Below are positions 28,300 to 37,718 of a stretch of DNA of 42,453 bases, piece after piece. How positions within the stretch are numbered: position 1 is the stretch's first letter; every line of letters starts with the position of its first letter. Where the stretch lies: assembly GCA_027488755.1 (NCBI GenBank), contig JAIYAZ010000010.1, positions 1 to 42,453 of the forward strand, given 5' to 3'. Origin of the DNA: Verrucomicrobiaceae bacterium. GTDB taxonomy: Bacteria; Verrucomicrobiota; Verrucomicrobiia; Chthoniobacterales; JAATET01. Position numbers and translations under genes: made by a program. The notes below the pieces were generated by a model. It did no database searches. It was not told where the DNA came from and saw only the letters and a program-made list of their open reading frames with translations.

Positions 28300-29888
28300 G
28301 AGAATTCGATTACGTCGTCGTCGGCAGCGGCATTGCCGGCCTGTCCTTTGCGCTGAAGGCCGCGGAAAAGGGCAGCGTGGCCATCGTCACCAAACGCGGG
28401 CTCGTGGACTCGAACACCGCCTGGGCCCAGGGCGGCGTGGCCTGCGTGGTCAGCGACGAGGATTCCTTCGAGCTGCACATCCGCGACACGCTGGAGGCCG
28501 GGGCCGGCCTCTGCCACGAGGACGCGGTGCGCACCGTGGTCACCGAAGGGCCGGAGCGCATCCGCGAGCTGATCGCCTGGGGCCTCCACTTCGACGAACG
28601 CGAGCATCCGGATGGCCACACCGAACTCGACCTCGGCAAGGAGGGCGGGCACTCCAAGCGCCGCGTCCTCCACGTGCAGGACGCCACGGGCCGCCGCATC
28701 GAGGACGTGCTCGCCGCGCGCGTGCGGGCCCACGCCGGCATCACCATCCTCGAGCGCCACATGGCCGTGGACTGCATCACCACCGGCAAGCTCGGCTACG
28801 CGATGGAAAACCGCTGCGTCGGCCTCTACGTGCTCAACGAGGACACGGGCGAAGTGGAGACCATCCGCACGGACGTCACCGTGCTGGCCACCGGCGGCTG
28901 CGGCAAAGTCTACCTCTACACGACCAACCCCGACATCGCCACCGGCGACGGCGTGGCGATGGCCTGGCGCGCCGGCGCGACCATCGCAAACATGGAGTTT
29001 GTGCAGTTCCACCCCACCTGCCTCTACCACCCGCAGGCGAAGTCCTTCCTCGTCACCGAGGCCGTGCGCGGCGAAGGCGGCATCCTCCGCGACGCGAAGG
29101 GCCGGCGCTTCATGGAGCACGCCCACCCGCTCAAGGAGCTCGCGCCCCGCGACATTGTCGCCCGCGCCATCGACGCCGAGATGAAGCGCAGCGGCAGCAA
29201 ATGCGTCTACCTCGACATCACGCACCAACCGGCCGAGTTCGTCCGCAATCGCTTCCCGACCATTTACGAGACCTGCCTCGGCCTCGGCCTCGACATCACC
29301 CGGGAACCCATCCCGGTCGTGCCGGCGGCCCATTACCAGTGCGGCGGCGTGAAGACCGACCTCAACGGCGAATCCAGCCTGCGCGGACTCTACGTGATCG
29401 GCGAAGCCGGCTGCACCGGGTTGCACGGCGCGAACCGCCTCGCGAGCAATTCCCTGCTCGAGGCGGTCGTTCTCGCCCACCGCGCCTTCGAGAAATCCTC
29501 CCGCCGCCCGCAGGACCGCACCCCCATCCCGCTCCCGGAATGGCGGGCCGGCGAGGTCCAGGACGTCGACGAACTCGTCGTCATCTACCACAACTGGGAC
29601 GAAATCCGCCGCCTCATGTGGGACTACGTCGGCATCGTCCGCACCGAAAAACGCCTCCAGCGCGCCGCCGCCCGCCTCCGCAACCTCCAGGCCGAAATCC
29701 AGGACTTCTACTGGAACTTCAACGTCACCACCGACCTCCTGGAACTTCGCAACCTCGTCACCGTCGCCGCCCTCATCGTCGACTGCGCCATCAGCCGCCG
29801 GGAAAGCCGCGGCCTCCATTTCACCCTCGATTACCCCGAACCCGACGACCGCAAAGCCCGGCACGACACGACGTTTCGCCGCACTTGA
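28296..29888 (+). CDS. nadB: L-aspartate oxidase
   Basis: 530-residue flavoprotein that oxidises L-aspartate to iminoaspartate, the first step of de novo NAD synthesis. The FAD dinucleotide loop DYVVVGSGIAGLSFAL is at the N-terminus. SNTAWAQGGVACV, FHPTCLYHP, LVTEAVRGEGGILRD and YQCGGVKTDLNGESS with GLHGANRLASNSLLEAVV are the succinate dehydrogenase/aspartate oxidase signatures. The nadA and nadC partners are not in the window. It overlaps panC by four bases. Confidence 0.96.
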   Translation: MREFDYVVVGSGIAGLSFALKAAEKGSVAIVTKRGLVDSNTAWAQGGVACVVSDEDSFELHIRDTLEAGAGLCHEDAVRTVVTEGPERIRELIAWGLHFDEREHPDGHTELDLGKEGGHSKRRVLHVQDATGRRIEDVLAARVRAHAGITILERHMAVDCITTGKLGYAMENRCVGLYVLNEDTGEVETIRTDVTVLATGGCGKVYLYTTNPDIATGDGVAMAWRAGATIANMEFVQFHPTCLYHPQAKSFLVTEAVRGEGGILRDAKGRRFMEHAHPLKELAPRDIVARAIDAEMKRSGSKCVYLDITHQPAEFVRNRFPTIYETCLGLGLDITREPIPVVPAAHYQCGGVKTDLNGESSLRGLYVIGEAGCTGLHGANRLASNSLLEAVVLAHRAFEKSSRRPQDRTPIPLPEWRAGEVQDVDELVVIYHNWDEIRRLMWDYVGIVRTEKRLQRAAARLRNLQAEIQDFYWNFNVTTDLLELRNLVTVAALIVDCAISRRESRGLHFTLDYPEPDDRKARHDTTFRRT

Positions 29889-29963
29889 TCCGCGGCAAAC
29901 CAGTTCGCCGCCCGACCACTTTTCGCTTGCGCGCTTCGGCTCCTCAGCCGATATACCCGCCGG

Positions 29964-30815
29964 ATGCGGAACCGCCCCCACCGATTCCCATTTTTACTCT
30001 TGGCGCTCGTTTTCTGCGGGGCCCTTGCGTCTGCCCGCGCGGAATCCGCGCTCTCCTCGTCCTCCGACTTCGCCCGCTACGCGATGAAGCTGCGCGAGAA
30101 CGCCCTCCTGCGCATCGAACCGCCGGTCACCAGCAACCGCCCCTCCTTCAGCTTCGGCTTCAGCAAATACCCCTGGAAGGTCGGCATCGTCACCACGGTG
30201 TTCTGGGTCGGCGAGCATCCCACCCAGAACAATCCCGTGCCCAATTACAAGAGTTCCTGGGACACCGCCTGGGCCCGCAACTTCGGTGGCTACGACAACC
30301 CCGACCCCGCCACCCGGCGCAACTTCATCCCCGCCAAATTTGTCCCGCGGCAAAACCCCTTCTACGTCGCCCTCCCCTTTAACGACGTCACCCGCGGCAC
30401 GACCAAACCCGAGTCCCGCCGCGTGATTCCGTGGTTCCGCGAGGCTTTCGAGCGCGAGGGCAAGAGCGTCTGCAAGGGCCGCTGGATCGCCATCCGCTAC
30501 CGCGGCCGCATCTGCTACGCTCAATGGGAGGACTGCGGCCCCTTCCGCACCGACCACTGGCAATACGTCTTCGGCAACGAACGCCCGCGTCCGAACCTCA
30601 ACCAGGGCGCCGGCCTCGACGTCTCCCCCGCGGTGCGCGACTACCTCGGCATGGGCGGCAAGGACGTCACCGACTGGAAATTCGTCGATTTCAAGGACGT
30701 CCCGAACGGCCCCTGGGCCAAACACGGCGACAACAACACCTTCGTCCTCCAGCGCCGCGGCGAAAACCTCTTCTTCGCCGACCGGAACAACGCCCATAGC
30801 GCCCGCAAGCGCTAG
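29964..30815 (+). CDS. Secreted protein with possible double-psi beta-barrel
   Basis: 283 residues with a signal peptide cleaved after ARA (residue 26). The C-terminal half contains CYAQWEDCGPFRTDHW and then GAGLDVSPAVRDYLGM. This order, DxGPF followed by LDxSxAxxxxLG, resembles the double-psi beta-barrel of RlpA and related cell-wall proteins, but the intervening spacing is longer than usual and I treat it as a suggestion. Around it lie aromatic-rich stretches (FSFGFSKYPWKVGIVTTVFW). The two Cys residues in CYAQWEDC could form a disulfide. The next gene on the strand also encodes a secreted protein, 95 bases later. Confidence 0.7.
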   Translation: MRNRPHRFPFLLLALVFCGALASARAESALSSSSDFARYAMKLRENALLRIEPPVTSNRPSFSFGFSKYPWKVGIVTTVFWVGEHPTQNNPVPNYKSSWDTAWARNFGGYDNPDPATRRNFIPAKFVPRQNPFYVALPFNDVTRGTTKPESRRVIPWFREAFEREGKSVCKGRWIAIRYRGRICYAQWEDCGPFRTDHWQYVFGNERPRPNLNQGAGLDVSPAVRDYLGMGGKDVTDWKFVDFKDVPNGPWAKHGDNNTFVLQRRGENLFFADRNNAHSARKR

Positions 30816-30910
30816 CGGCCGCCGGCGGGCCTCCCCTCCCCGCGGAGAAACCGTCTGCCCGGGTAACGGCAGCCGACCCGATTGATCTGTCCTTCATCCC
30901 CCGTCCCCCC

Positions 30911-33127
30911 ATGCCAATCCCCCGGCCCCTCCTGCCCGTTGTGGCGCTCCTCGCCGTCCTCTCCGGCCACGCCGCCACGCCCGCCCCTCCCGCTGAACCC
31001 TCCCCCGCACCCGCCGTCCTCCGAAACGCCGCGGTGCTCAAATGGCTGGAGGAGGACGCGCAACTCGCGGACCAAAGCGACCTGCCCGACCTCGCCGCCG
31101 CCCGGCGCGCGGACCTCGCGGCGCTCCAGTCCCAGCCCCCGGCCGAAACTCCCGTCGCCCCGCATCCCGACCTCCTTCCGCCCCTCGCCCACCCCGAGGG
31201 CAACCCGGTCCTCGCCGAATTCGTCCAGAAACTCGACCGCGCGATCCTCACCCCGGACAAACGCTTTCCCAAGGGCGCCGAAGGCGGACGCGCCCGCACC
31301 GAGGAAGGCTGGGCCTACGGCGTGCGGGCCGATGAGTTACTGCGCCTGGCCCAGGCCTTCTGTCATCCCCAGAGCCCCCGCCGCGACGATCCCGCCCTCA
31401 TCGCCCCCATCCTGCGCCGCCTCGCGTTCTTCGCGGAATACATGGCCGCCGGCGGCCCGGTGCTCGGCGACTTCGGCCCCTGCGGCAACATCGCCGATGC
31501 CTGCCTCATCCTGACCACCTGCCGACCGGAGATCATTCCGCCCGGCCTCCGCCGCGACATCGACCAGGCGATCCGCAACAACGCCGACGCGATCCTCGCC
31601 AAATGCCCCGCCTGGGCCGCCCCCCTGCCCACGTCGGAATGTCTCGTCAACGCCGACGTGAACTACGTCCTCGCCGTCGCCATCGCCAACCGCATGTTCC
31701 CCTCCCCGGCCTATGCCGCAGGCGTGAAAAACGGCCTCGATTACATTGAGCCCCACATCCTGCCCGACGGTGCGACCAACTACGTCGGCCGCCAGAACGA
31801 ATGCCCCGGCTACCACGGCCAGGCCATCTTTTCGCTCGCCCGCACCGCCCAGATCACCGGCGACCCCCGCCCCCTCGACATGGTCAAACGCCTGCGCTGG
31901 TATTACCCCCTCGTCGTTTCGCCCACCGGCGTCATGGAATGGGCCACCGCCACCAGCTGGCACCACTACTGGAACACCGACAACGGCGCCCGCGGTGCCG
32001 CCATCCTCGCCGAACTCACCGACTGCCCCCACAACCAGCGCGTCGCCAACCTCGGCTACAACGGCGACCTCTGGGCCGCCTCCTGGTGGAATCCCGAACG
32101 CATCCCCGCCCCCTGCCCCGACACCTACTTCACCTACGACCGCAACGTGCAGGGCCCCCGCGCCCGCTTCGGCCCCTGGTCCCTCGTCGGCACCACCCGG
32201 AAAACCGAAGACAAACGCGGCAAGTCCAGCTACGTCGGCTGCGTCCTCGAAACCGGCGAGCCCGGCAAATGGCAACTCGACGCCGCCCTGCAGGACGCCG
32301 GCATGGAAATCCGCCTCGATCCCTCCCGCGACGATGCCTCCGAGCACCGCGGCCGCATCACCCTCGCCCACGACGAACCCATCACCACCAGCGCCGTCGG
32401 TCAACATGCCGCCGCCCTCGGTGCCGTCGCCCGGCTCGGCAGCTACGGAAAGCCCGCCACCGACTGGATCACCCGCCAGGCCTGGCTCTTTACCCCGGAA
32501 CGCCTCGTCGGCCTCGTCACCCTCGAAGCCGGCACCGAAATGGAGGCCGCCGGGATTTTTGGCGATCTCTTTCTCGTCAGCGGCCGCGCCAACTGGGGCC
32601 AGCGCAAGGAGCTCCGCGACCTCGGCGACGGCCGCTTTGCCTACGGCGCGCTCGTCATCACCTTCCACGCACACGATTTCCTGGGCTTCACGCACGAATA
32701 CACCGACGTCATGGGCGGCGGTTTGAACCAAAGCAGCAGCCGGAAATCCTGCCGCCTCCTCCTCGTCGACGAAGCCGCGAAAACCGGAGCCATCACCACC
32801 TACCCCGCCGGCACCAAACACTTCTACCTCGTCGAGGTGCGTCCGGCCTCCTCCCCGGCCGCCACCGTCCGGAAAGTGGACGCCGGGAACGGCCTGCTCG
32901 CCTTCCTCGTCGGCGAGGGCAAAACCACCTACCAGGTCGCCTTCAACCCCGGGGAGAAACCCGTTCGTGTCCCCTTCCGCCCCCCGGGCACCCTCCACCG
33001 CAGCGGCGAAGCCTTCCGCCCCGAGTGGCTGCAGGCCGCCGGCCCCGTCCCCTCCGTCGCCCCCATTCCCTGCCCCAACGGCTTCGACTTGCCCCCGGGG
33101 GAGATCGCCTTCGTCCGCAGCCCGTAA
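30911..33127 (+). CDS. Secreted protein, possible alpha/alpha-toroid polysaccharide lyase
   Basis: 738 residues with a signal peptide cleaved near GHAA-TP (residue 22). The first half (about 100-400) is helical with repeated aromatic and Asn/His patches (CLVNADVNYVLAVAIANRMF, GATNYVGRQNECPGYHGQ, WATATSWHHYWNTDNGARG); the second half (about 400-738) is beta-rich. An incomplete helical toroid followed by a beta-sandwich is the layout of several polysaccharide lyase families (for example PL8, PL12 and PL21) and some hydrolases. Candidate catalytic residues are the Asn, His and Tyr of NECPGYH and HHYWN, but I cannot place it in a family. It ends at a strong terminator. The neighbourhood with KDG kinase and fucose use would suit polysaccharide breakdown. 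Confidence 0.7.
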   Translation: MPIPRPLLPVVALLAVLSGHAATPAPPAEPSPAPAVLRNAAVLKWLEEDAQLADQSDLPDLAAARRADLAALQSQPPAETPVAPHPDLLPPLAHPEGNPVLAEFVQKLDRAILTPDKRFPKGAEGGRARTEEGWAYGVRADELLRLAQAFCHPQSPRRDDPALIAPILRRLAFFAEYMAAGGPVLGDFGPCGNIADACLILTTCRPEIIPPGLRRDIDQAIRNNADAILAKCPAWAAPLPTSECLVNADVNYVLAVAIANRMFPSPAYAAGVKNGLDYIEPHILPDGATNYVGRQNECPGYHGQAIFSLARTAQITGDPRPLDMVKRLRWYYPLVVSPTGVMEWATATSWHHYWNTDNGARGAAILAELTDCPHNQRVANLGYNGDLWAASWWNPERIPAPCPDTYFTYDRNVQGPRARFGPWSLVGTTRKTEDKRGKSSYVGCVLETGEPGKWQLDAALQDAGMEIRLDPSRDDASEHRGRITLAHDEPITTSAVGQHAAALGAVARLGSYGKPATDWITRQAWLFTPERLVGLVTLEAGTEMEAAGIFGDLFLVSGRANWGQRKELRDLGDGRFAYGALVITFHAHDFLGFTHEYTDVMGGGLNQSSSRKSCRLLLVDEAAKTGAITTYPAGTKHFYLVEVRPASSPAATVRKVDAGNGLLAFLVGEGKTTYQVAFNPGEKPVRVPFRPPGTLHRSGEAFRPEWLQAAGPVPSVAPIPCPNGFDLPPGEIAFVRSP

Positions 33128-33150
33128 ACCCGCCGGCGCTGGCATGGCGA

Positions 33151-33183
33151 AGGCCGCCTGGTTTCCCAGGCGGCCTCCGTTTT
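33151..33183 (+). terminator. Intrinsic terminator after the toroid protein gene
   Basis: AGGCCGCCTGG (33151-33161) and CCAGGCGGCCT (33166-33176) form a perfect 11-bp stem with loop TTTC, followed by CCGTTTT. On the minus strand the same stem follows the 3' end of rnpB. Confidence 0.85.
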
Positions 33184-33570
33184 GGCTGTAAGCCGGATTC
33201 TGTCCACCCCGGCGAACCGGGGCTGGGCGGTCATTTCTCTAAGCGACTAATACCCGAGGTTTCCCTCCCCGCCGCCGAAGCCGCGGGAAGAAGCCGGGCA
33301 GGCGACCCGTTCCTCTGTTCTGTCTTGCACCGCCTGGGGTTTATCCTGCCCCCGCGATCACTCGCGGGGCGGTGGGCTCTTACCCCGCCTTTTCACCCTT
33401 ACCGGCCGAACCTTGCGGTCGGCTGGCGGTATGTTCTCTGTGACACTTTCCGTCGTGCCGGACTTGGGCCCGGCACCCCCGCGCATTCTACGCGGCAGGT
33501 TGCCTTGTGGTGTCCGGACTTTCCTCCCGCCCCCCGCTTGCGCCGGGAACGAGCGACCGCCCGCCAAGCC
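33178..33570 (-). ncRNA. rnpB: RNase P RNA, class A
   Basis: The catalytic RNA that removes 5' leaders from pre-tRNAs. Read on the minus strand, conserved GAGGAAAGTCCGGAC (33526-33512) near the 5' end, AAGGGTGAAAAGG near 33400-33388, and GACAGAATCCGGCTTAC at the 3' end are all in order and spacing. Outer ends TTGGC (33567-33563) and GCCAA (33186-33182) can pair as P1. Length of about 390 bases is normal for type A. It begins about 16 bases after the RluA-type gene on the same strand. The ends are approximate. Confidence 0.95.
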
Positions 33571-33585
33571 GCACCATACCCGCTT

Positions 33586-34368
33586 TCACCCGCCCGTAAA
33601 TGCCGAATCAACCCCCGCCTCCCCCAGCAAAGCCGCCAGATCCCCCGGCAACGCCGCCTCCCAGCGCTGCAGCCGCCCCGCAAACTCCACCTCCAGCCCC
33701 GCCGAATGCAGCGCATGCCGCTCGTGCACCAGCTCCCGCGCCATCTCCGCCGTCCACCCCCGCTCGATGAACTCCAGGTAAAACCGGTCGTCCACGTAAA
33801 GCTTGTCGCCCACCACCGGATGCCCCGCATGCGCCAAATGCACGCGGATCTGGTGCGTCCGCCCCGTCAACGGCCACGCCCGCACCACCGCCCCCGCGCG
33901 GCCGTCGGACAGCCACCCGCGCCGCTCCACCTCAAACCGCGTCACCGCCGCGGCCCCCGCCGGATGCACCCCGCGCTTGAGATACACCCGCGACGGGCCG
34001 AACTCCCCCACCCTTGCCAATGGCGCCTCCACCGTGAACGCCGCTTCCGCCGGCCACCCGAAAACCACCGCCCGATAATCCTTCCGCACCGCCCCCCGCT
34101 CCATCGCCATCGCGCAGGCCCGGGCCGCCGCCGCCGTCTTCGCCACCAGCACCACCCCGCTCGTCTCGCGGTCGAGCCGGTTGATCAGCGAGACCTGCCC
34201 GCCGTTCACCACCTCATACGCCAGCAACTCCCGTAGCCCGTCCCACAGCGTCGGCGGCCCGCCCGGTTTCGTCGGATGCACGAGCAACCCCGCCGGCTTG
34301 TCGATCGCCAGCAGTTCCCGGGTCTCCCCGAGAATCGTAAAATGAGGAGCCTTGATCGGCGCGGGCAT
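33586..34368 (-). CDS. RluA-family pseudouridine synthase
   Basis: 260 residues. It converts specific uridines in rRNA or tRNA to pseudouridine. The catalytic Asp66 is in LINRLDRETSGVVL, and the family block LTGRTHQIRVHLAHAGHPVVGD follows. AIDKPAGLLVHPT near the N-terminus is also typical. No S4 domain is present, so it is nearer RluA or TruC than RluC and RluD. ATG 34368 is chosen; the longer frame to 34458 starts within the opposite gene's promoter region. rnpB follows directly, so read-through from this gene could contribute to it. Confidence 0.92.
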   Translation of the reverse strand: MPAPIKAPHFTILGETRELLAIDKPAGLLVHPTKPGGPPTLWDGLRELLAYEVVNGGQVSLINRLDRETSGVVLVAKTAAAARACAMAMERGAVRKDYRAVVFGWPAEAAFTVEAPLARVGEFGPSRVYLKRGVHPAGAAAVTRFEVERRGWLSDGRAGAVVRAWPLTGRTHQIRVHLAHAGHPVVGDKLYVDDRFYLEFIERGWTAEMARELVHERHALHSAGLEVEFAGRLQRWEAALPGDLAALLGEAGVDSAFTGG

Positions 34369-34429
34369 CGCGTCGAGTCTAGCACCCTCCGCCCCCGCGC
34401 GGCCAAACCAACTCTCGCCCCACCCCGCC

Positions 34430-35092
34430 ATGGCGCTCATCCGCGCGCACCAACTCACCCGCCGCTACGGCAGCGTCAACGCCCTCGACGCCCTCTCGCT
34501 CGAAATCGCCGCCGGGGAATTCGTCACCATCACCGGCCCCAGCGGCTGCGGCAAAAGCACGCTGCTCAATCTCCTCGGCGGCCTCGACCGCTCCGACTCG
34601 GGCGAACTCCACGTCGACGCCGTCGCCCTCCACCAGGCCACCGACGCCACCCTCACCGACTACCGCCGCCGACGCCTCGGCATCGTCTTCCAGTTCTTCA
34701 ACCTCCTGCCGGCGATGACCGTCGTGGAAAACGTCGAACTCCCCCTCCTCTTCGCCGGCGCCCCCCGCCGCGCCATGCGCGACCGCGCCCGCGCCATGCT
34801 CGCCCTCGTCGGCCTGGAATCCCGCGCCGACCACCGCCCCCACCAGCTCAGCGGCGGCGAAATGCAACGCACCGCCATCGCCCGCGCCCTCGTCCACGAA
34901 CCCGCCCTCCTCCTCGCCGACGAACCCACCGGCAACCTCGACTCCGCCAACGCCGACCGCGTCATGGACGCCCTGGCAAAGATCGCTTCCCAACGCCTCA
35001 CCACGATGGTAGTCGTCACCCACAGCGAAGCGGTCGCCACCATGGCCCCGCGCCGCATCCACCTCCTCGACGGCAAGATTTCCCATGGCTGA
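34430..35092 (+). CDS. LolD/MacB-type ABC transporter ATP-binding protein
   Basis: 220-residue ATPase. Walker A GPSGCGKST, Q-loop VFQFFNLLPAMTV, signature LSGGEMQR and Walker B LLLADEPTGNLDSAN are complete. The sequence FNLLP and the Glu in the signature are typical of the LolD/MacB/FtsE group, which works in lipoprotein release, efflux or division. No permease gene is next to it. The gene overlaps the cyclic-nucleotide-binding protein by eight bases and stands upstream of the lipid A genes. ATG 34430 follows a C-rich leader without a Shine-Dalgarno. Confidence 0.92.
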   Translation: MALIRAHQLTRRYGSVNALDALSLEIAAGEFVTITGPSGCGKSTLLNLLGGLDRSDSGELHVDAVALHQATDATLTDYRRRRLGIVFQFFNLLPAMTVVENVELPLLFAGAPRRAMRDRARAMLALVGLESRADHRPHQLSGGEMQRTAIARALVHEPALLLADEPTGNLDSANADRVMDALAKIASQRLTTMVVVTHSEAVATMAPRRIHLLDGKISHG

Positions 35093-35585
35093 GACCTCCA
35101 AGCCCACCTGCGAAAGCGAAATCCTCTCAAAGTTCAAACTCTTCGCCGGCTTCAAGGAGGACGAACTCGCCACCCTCCTCAGCCTCTCCGACATCCAGAA
35201 CTTCGCCGCCGGCGAACGCATCGTCACCGAGGACGAGCCCGGCCTCTGCATGTATGTCATCCTCCAGGGCCGCGTCCGGGTCCACAGCCACGCCGGCACC
35301 CACGAAGTCCCGCTCGCCGAACTCCACGTCGGCGACTTCTTCGGCGAACTCTCCCTCGTGGATGACGGCCCCCGCTCCGCCAGCGTCGACGCCGTCGAAC
35401 CCACCGAGGTCCTCCGCATCACCCGCATGGTCGTCGGCGTTCTCGCCGGCGTGCAACCCGCCGCCGCCATCCATCTCCTCGCCGCCATCGGCCGTTCGCT
35501 CGTGAACCGTCTCCGCGCCGGCAATCAGAAATATCTCGACCTCATCCTCCTCGGGCACAAAGAATCTGCCGCCTCGGCCTCGTAA
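35085..35585 (+). CDS. Cyclic nucleotide-binding domain protein
   Basis: 166 residues, a single cNMP-binding domain (about 15-130) without a DNA-binding HTH. The phosphate-binding cassette reads GDFFGELSLVDDGPRSASV, including the Glu and Arg normally needed to hold a cyclic nucleotide. The C-terminal helix (about 130-165) is amphipathic. It starts inside the end of the ABC ATPase gene, so both are co-translated; it may act as a regulatory subunit for that ATPase, but this is inference. The lpxC-fabZ gene follows 35 bases later. Confidence 0.9.
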   Translation: MAETSKPTCESEILSKFKLFAGFKEDELATLLSLSDIQNFAAGERIVTEDEPGLCMYVILQGRVRVHSHAGTHEVPLAELHVGDFFGELSLVDDGPRSASVDAVEPTEVLRITRMVVGVLAGVQPAAAIHLLAAIGRSLVNRLRAGNQKYLDLILLGHKESAASAS

Positions 35586-35620
35586 ACCGCGGTCGCCCCC
35601 TCGTCACCGCAAGATTCTTC

Positions 35621-36934
35621 GTGGAAAAACAACGCACCCTCGCCGCCTCCGCCAGCCTCACCGGCACCTCGCTCCATACCGGAGAGCAGGTCACCCTCAC
35701 GCTCCACCCCGCCCCGGCCGGCCACGGATTCAAGTTCCGCCGGAAGGACCTGCCGGACGAGCCCATCATCGAGGCCCACGTCTCCCACGTCCGCCAGGTC
35801 GAGCGCGCCACCACCCTCGTCGAGGGCAACGCCAAGATCCACACCGTCGAACACGTCCTCTCCGCCCTCACCGGCCTCGGCGTCGATAACGCCCTCATCG
35901 AGATGGACGCCAACGAACCGCCCATCGGCGACGGTTCCGCCGCCGCCTACGTTGCCACCATCCGCCAGGCCGGCATCGTCGAGCAGGACGCCGCCCGCAT
36001 CGACTACGCCCCCGACGAGCCCATCCACATCGAGACCAGGGAAGGCTCCATCCTCGCCGTCATCCCCGACGAAAAATTCCGCGTCTCCTGCACCCAGGTC
36101 GGCCCCGAAGGCCGCTTCACGCAGTATCTCAGCCTCGAGATCACCCCCGAGATCTACGAAAAGGAAATCGCACCCGCCCGCACCTTCGTCTTCTACGAGG
36201 ATGTGAAGCCCCTCATGGACAAGGGCCTCATCCGCGGCGGCAGCCTCGAAAACGCCATCGTCGCCCGCGGCGACTCCGTCCTCAGCAAGGAGCCCCTCCG
36301 CTTCCCCGACGAATTCGTCCGCCACAAGATCCTCGACATCGTCGGCGACCTCGCGCTCTCCGGCCGTCGCCTCCGCGGCCACGTCATCGCCGTCAAACCC
36401 GGCCACGGCCCGAACGCCGAACTCACCCGCGCCCTCGTCAAAGGCTTCGCCGAAGTCGCCGCCGTCGCCCCCGTGCCCCGCGCCGCCCCCGTGTCCGCCA
36501 GCGCCTCCGCCCTCGACATCAACCAGATCATGGCGATCCTCCCCCATCGCTACCCGTTCCTGCTGGTCGACCGCGTCATCGAACTCGGCGAACTCCGCGC
36601 CGTCGGCGTCAAATCCGTCACGATCAACGAACAGTTTTTCCAGGGCCACTTCCCCGGCCACCCCGTCATGCCCGGCGTGCTTCAGGTCGAGGCCATGGCC
36701 CAGGTCGCCAGCATCGTCATGATGCGCCGCACCGAAAACGCCGGCAAAATCGGCTACTTCATGAGTGCCGACGAGGTGAAATTTCGCAAGCCCGTCGTCC
36801 CCGGCGACACCCTCTTCATCGAGTGCGACATGATCAGCGCCAAAAAGCGCCTCGGCAAAGCCGCCTGCAAATGCCTCGTCAACGGCGAAGTCGTCAGCGA
36901 AGGCATCCTCCTCTTCGGCATTGTGGATCAATAA
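35621..36934 (+). CDS. lpxC-fabZ: Fused UDP-acyl-GlcNAc deacetylase (LpxC) and hydroxyacyl-ACP dehydratase (FabZ)
   Basis: 437 residues from GTG 35621. Residues 1-285 are LpxC, the committed step of lipid A synthesis: zinc ligands His78 (HTVEH), His235 and Asp239 (HKILDIVGD), and a distal catalytic His262 in PGHGPN. Residues 295-437 are Fab[13 protein letters not shown] and catalytic His343 and Glu357 in [17 protein letters not shown]. Such fusions are known in Bacteroidota and in some PVC bacteria. It joins a lipid A enzyme to a fatty acid enzyme that both use beta-hydroxyacyl-ACP. lpxA follows at five bases. Confidence 0.97.
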   Translation: MEKQRTLAASASLTGTSLHTGEQVTLTLHPAPAGHGFKFRRKDLPDEPIIEAHVSHVRQVERATTLVEGNAKIHTVEHVLSALTGLGVDNALIEMDANEPPIGDGSAAAYVATIRQAGIVEQDAARIDYAPDEPIHIETREGSILAVIPDEKFRVSCTQVGPEGRFTQYLSLEITPEIYEKEIAPARTFVFYEDVKPLMDKGLIRGGSLENAIVARGDSVLSKEPLRFPDEFVRHKILDIVGDLALSGRRLRGHVIAVKPGHGPNAELTRALVKGFAEVAAVAPVPRAAPVSASASALDINQIMAILPHRYPFLLVDRVIELGELRAVGVKSVTINEQFFQGHFPGHPVMPGVLQVEAMAQVASIVMMRRTENAGKIGYFMSADEVKFRKPVVPGDTLFIECDMISAKKRLGKAACKCLVNGEVVSEGILLFGIVDQ

Positions 36935-36939
36935 CCGCA

Positions 36940-37707
36940 ATGATCCACCCCACCGCCATCATTGACCCCACCGCCCGCATCGGCGAAGGCACCCGCATCG
37001 GGCCCTACGCGGTGATCGGCGCCGGCGTGGTCATCGGGGCCGACTGCGAGATTGCCAACCACGTCACCATCGCCGGCCCCACCACCATCGGCGACCGCAA
37101 CGTCTTTTTCCCCTACGGCTCCATCGGCCAGCGCACGCAGGACCTCAAATACGCCGGCGAGCCCACCTACCTCGAAATCGGGCACGACAACTCCTTCCGC
37201 GAGTTCTGCACCCTCAACCGCGGCACCGCCCCCGGCTCGAAAACCACCATCGGCAGCCACGGCAATTTCCTCGCCTACTCCCACATCGCCCACGACTGCA
37301 CCGTCGGCGACCACGTCATCTTCTCGAACAACGGCACCCTCGCCGGCCACGTCATCGTCGAGGACCACGCCGTCATCGGCGGCCTCGCCGGCGTCCACCA
37401 GTTCTGCCGCATCGGCCGCCACGCCATCACCGGCGGCTGCACCAAGATCGTGCAGGACGTCCCGCCCTTCATGATCGCCGACGGCAACCCCGCCGAAGTC
37501 CGCGGCATCAACCAGGTCGGCCTCGAACGCCGCGGCTTCGATCCCGAGTCCATTCGCAGCCTGCGCGAAGCCTACCGCATCCTCTACCGGGAAAATCTCA
37601 ATACCCGGCAGGCCCTCGAGCGCATCCGCGAAACCCTCCCCGCAAACGCCGAGATCACCGCGCTCCTCGACTTCATCGAGGCCTCGAAACGCGGCATCGT
37701 CCGCTGA
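36940..37707 (+). CDS. lpxA: UDP-N-acetylglucosamine O-acyltransferase
   Basis: 255-residue left-handed beta-helix enzyme that transfers a hydroxyacyl chain from ACP to UDP-GlcNAc, the first step of lipid A synthesis. Hexapeptide repeats run through about 1-180 (IHPTAIIDPTARIGEGTRIG). Catalytic His118 is in YSHIAHDC, and VHQFCRIGRHAITGGCTKIV is conserved. ATG 36940 is five bases after the lpxC-fabZ stop. Translation probably depends on the upstream gene, as no Shine-Dalgarno is visible. Confidence 0.97.
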   Translation: MIHPTAIIDPTARIGEGTRIGPYAVIGAGVVIGADCEIANHVTIAGPTTIGDRNVFFPYGSIGQRTQDLKYAGEPTYLEIGHDNSFREFCTLNRGTAPGSKTTIGSHGNFLAYSHIAHDCTVGDHVIFSNNGTLAGHVIVEDHAVIGGLAGVHQFCRIGRHAITGGCTKIVQDVPPFMIADGNPAEVRGINQVGLERRGFDPESIRSLREAYRILYRENLNTRQALERIRETLPANAEITALLDFIEASKRGIVR

Positions 37708-37718
37708 GCGCACCGGCC

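Noticed and set aside
29927-29957. TTGCGC-17-GATATA as promoter of the secreted gene at 29964
   Set aside because: It would place the transcript start almost at the ATG; possible for a leaderless mRNA but too weak to list.
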